Below, one piece after another: positions 14,151-14,441 of a stretch of DNA of 14,441 bases. A program made the position numbers and the translations under genes. The notes beneath the pieces are model-generated. The model had not been told where the DNA came from. It made no database searches and saw nothing but the letters and a program-made list of their open reading frames with translations. Numbering within the stretch: the stretch's first letter is position 1; the number at the start of each line of letters is the position of its first letter. Origin of the DNA: an uncultured Actinomycetes bacterium (GTDB taxonomy: Bacteria; Actinomycetota; Actinomycetes; Nanopelagicales; Nanopelagicaceae); assembly GCA_903907665.1 (NCBI GenBank), contig CAIVOW010000249.1, positions 1-14,441 on the forward strand, read 5' to 3'.

Positions 14151-14441
14151 GGATTAATTTGACCGGCGATGCCGTGCAAAACCTTAGCTAACCGCTCTGC
14201 ATCTGGACCAGATGGGTGACGTCCATGCCTCAGTCCGTTGCCTACTTTATCGAGCAACTTAATTGTGTCTTCAATAATTGTTGCAAGGTCATCAGAATCC
14301 ATCCGAGTATTTGCTACGACTGATGCTGGCTCTTCAATAATATGAACTGACATTGCCTGCGGACCTTTGCGGCCTTCAGCAACACTAAACTCCAATTTTG
14401 TTCCAGGCTTTACCGATGGAACACCGGTAGGTAACGCCGAT
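14147..14441 (-). CDS. Cold-shock domain protein with C-terminal extension (5' end outside the window)
   Basis: The visible 98 codons are the 3' part. The frame opens with SALPTGVPSVKPGTKLEFSV followed by AEGRKGPQAMSVHII, the second half of a cold-shock (OB-fold) domain (the VHxSAL / VKPG..V.F.V..GrkGPQA pattern). It continues with about 65 residues of a mainly helical extension (DDLATIIEDTIKLLDKVGNGLRHGRHP ... AERLAKVLHGIAGQI). Actinobacterial cold-shock proteins of about 130 residues have this extension; they bind single-stranded RNA or DNA. The RNA-binding FGF/FVH motifs would be in the missing N-terminal part. The real start is to the right of the window edge, so an apparent TTG at 14395 is only internal. 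Confidence 0.88.
   Translation of the reverse strand, partial: SALPTGVPSVKPGTKLEFSVAEGRKGPQAMSVHIIEEPASVVANTRMDSDDLATIIEDTIKLLDKVGNGLRHGRHPSGPDAERLAKVLHGIAGQINP

Noticed and set aside
14147..14395. Complete 82-residue gene starting at 14395
   Set aside because: The frame is open to the window edge and already inside a cold-shock domain, so the start is outside.

Overview
The window reads like a small, streamlined, low-to-mid-GC actinobacterium, most likely a freshwater planktonic lineage of the Nanopelagicales (acI) type. The evidence is the gene content: actinobacterial citrate synthase 2, pdxH, actinobacterial-type serC, a DUF2530-like protein, a cold-shock protein with a C-terminal extension, an FmdB-type zinc ribbon, and a fused CopD/CtaG membrane protein. 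AT-rich codon use, very short or negative intergenic distances and many apparently leaderless genes agree with this. The taxonomic placement is inference from gene families, not a database result.

Layout. 1-2195 (minus): a copper/cytochrome-oxidase assembly pair, a CopC-like secreted protein followed by a CopD-CtaG fusion that runs off the left edge. 2250-4743: an FmdB-like zinc ribbon, an unlisted 43-residue acidic protein on the minus strand, and an MMPL/RND transporter. 4766-4907: an 11-bp tandem repeat array and a tRNA-Arg(CCT). 5015-6289: a secreted cysteine-containing protein converging on a Tat-type Rieske [2Fe-2S] protein. 6342-9577: a multi-spanning GGDEF protein, a class I photolyase, and a truncated esterase divergent from the photolyase. 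9563-12646: citrate synthase divergent from pdxH, then serC, which fits PLP supply next to a PLP enzyme. 12651-14441: a possible 28-residue membrane peptide, an MFS exporter, a DUF2530-like membrane protein and a partial cold-shock protein.

Regulation and architecture. Seven genes have a TANNNT-like (or GATAAT) -10 hexamer ending 6-7 bases before the start codon, the signature of leaderless transcription. Three divergent pairs have -10 elements packed into 16-54 bp, overlapping each other or a Shine-Dalgarno sequence. Gene ends often overlap tail to tail, and no convincing intrinsic terminator was seen.

The most unusual signals are two 9-bp tandem arrays at the 5' ends of serC and the MFS gene. 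In both, each unit has the form start-codon / NNN / AGG, so every repeat carries both an in-frame start codon and a Shine-Dalgarno-like core, and both are rich in AGG codons. The tRNA that reads AGG is encoded in the same window, itself preceded by an 11-bp array. A CopC-like protein without the expected copper ligands and a truncated esterase without its catalytic half are the main protein-level oddities.
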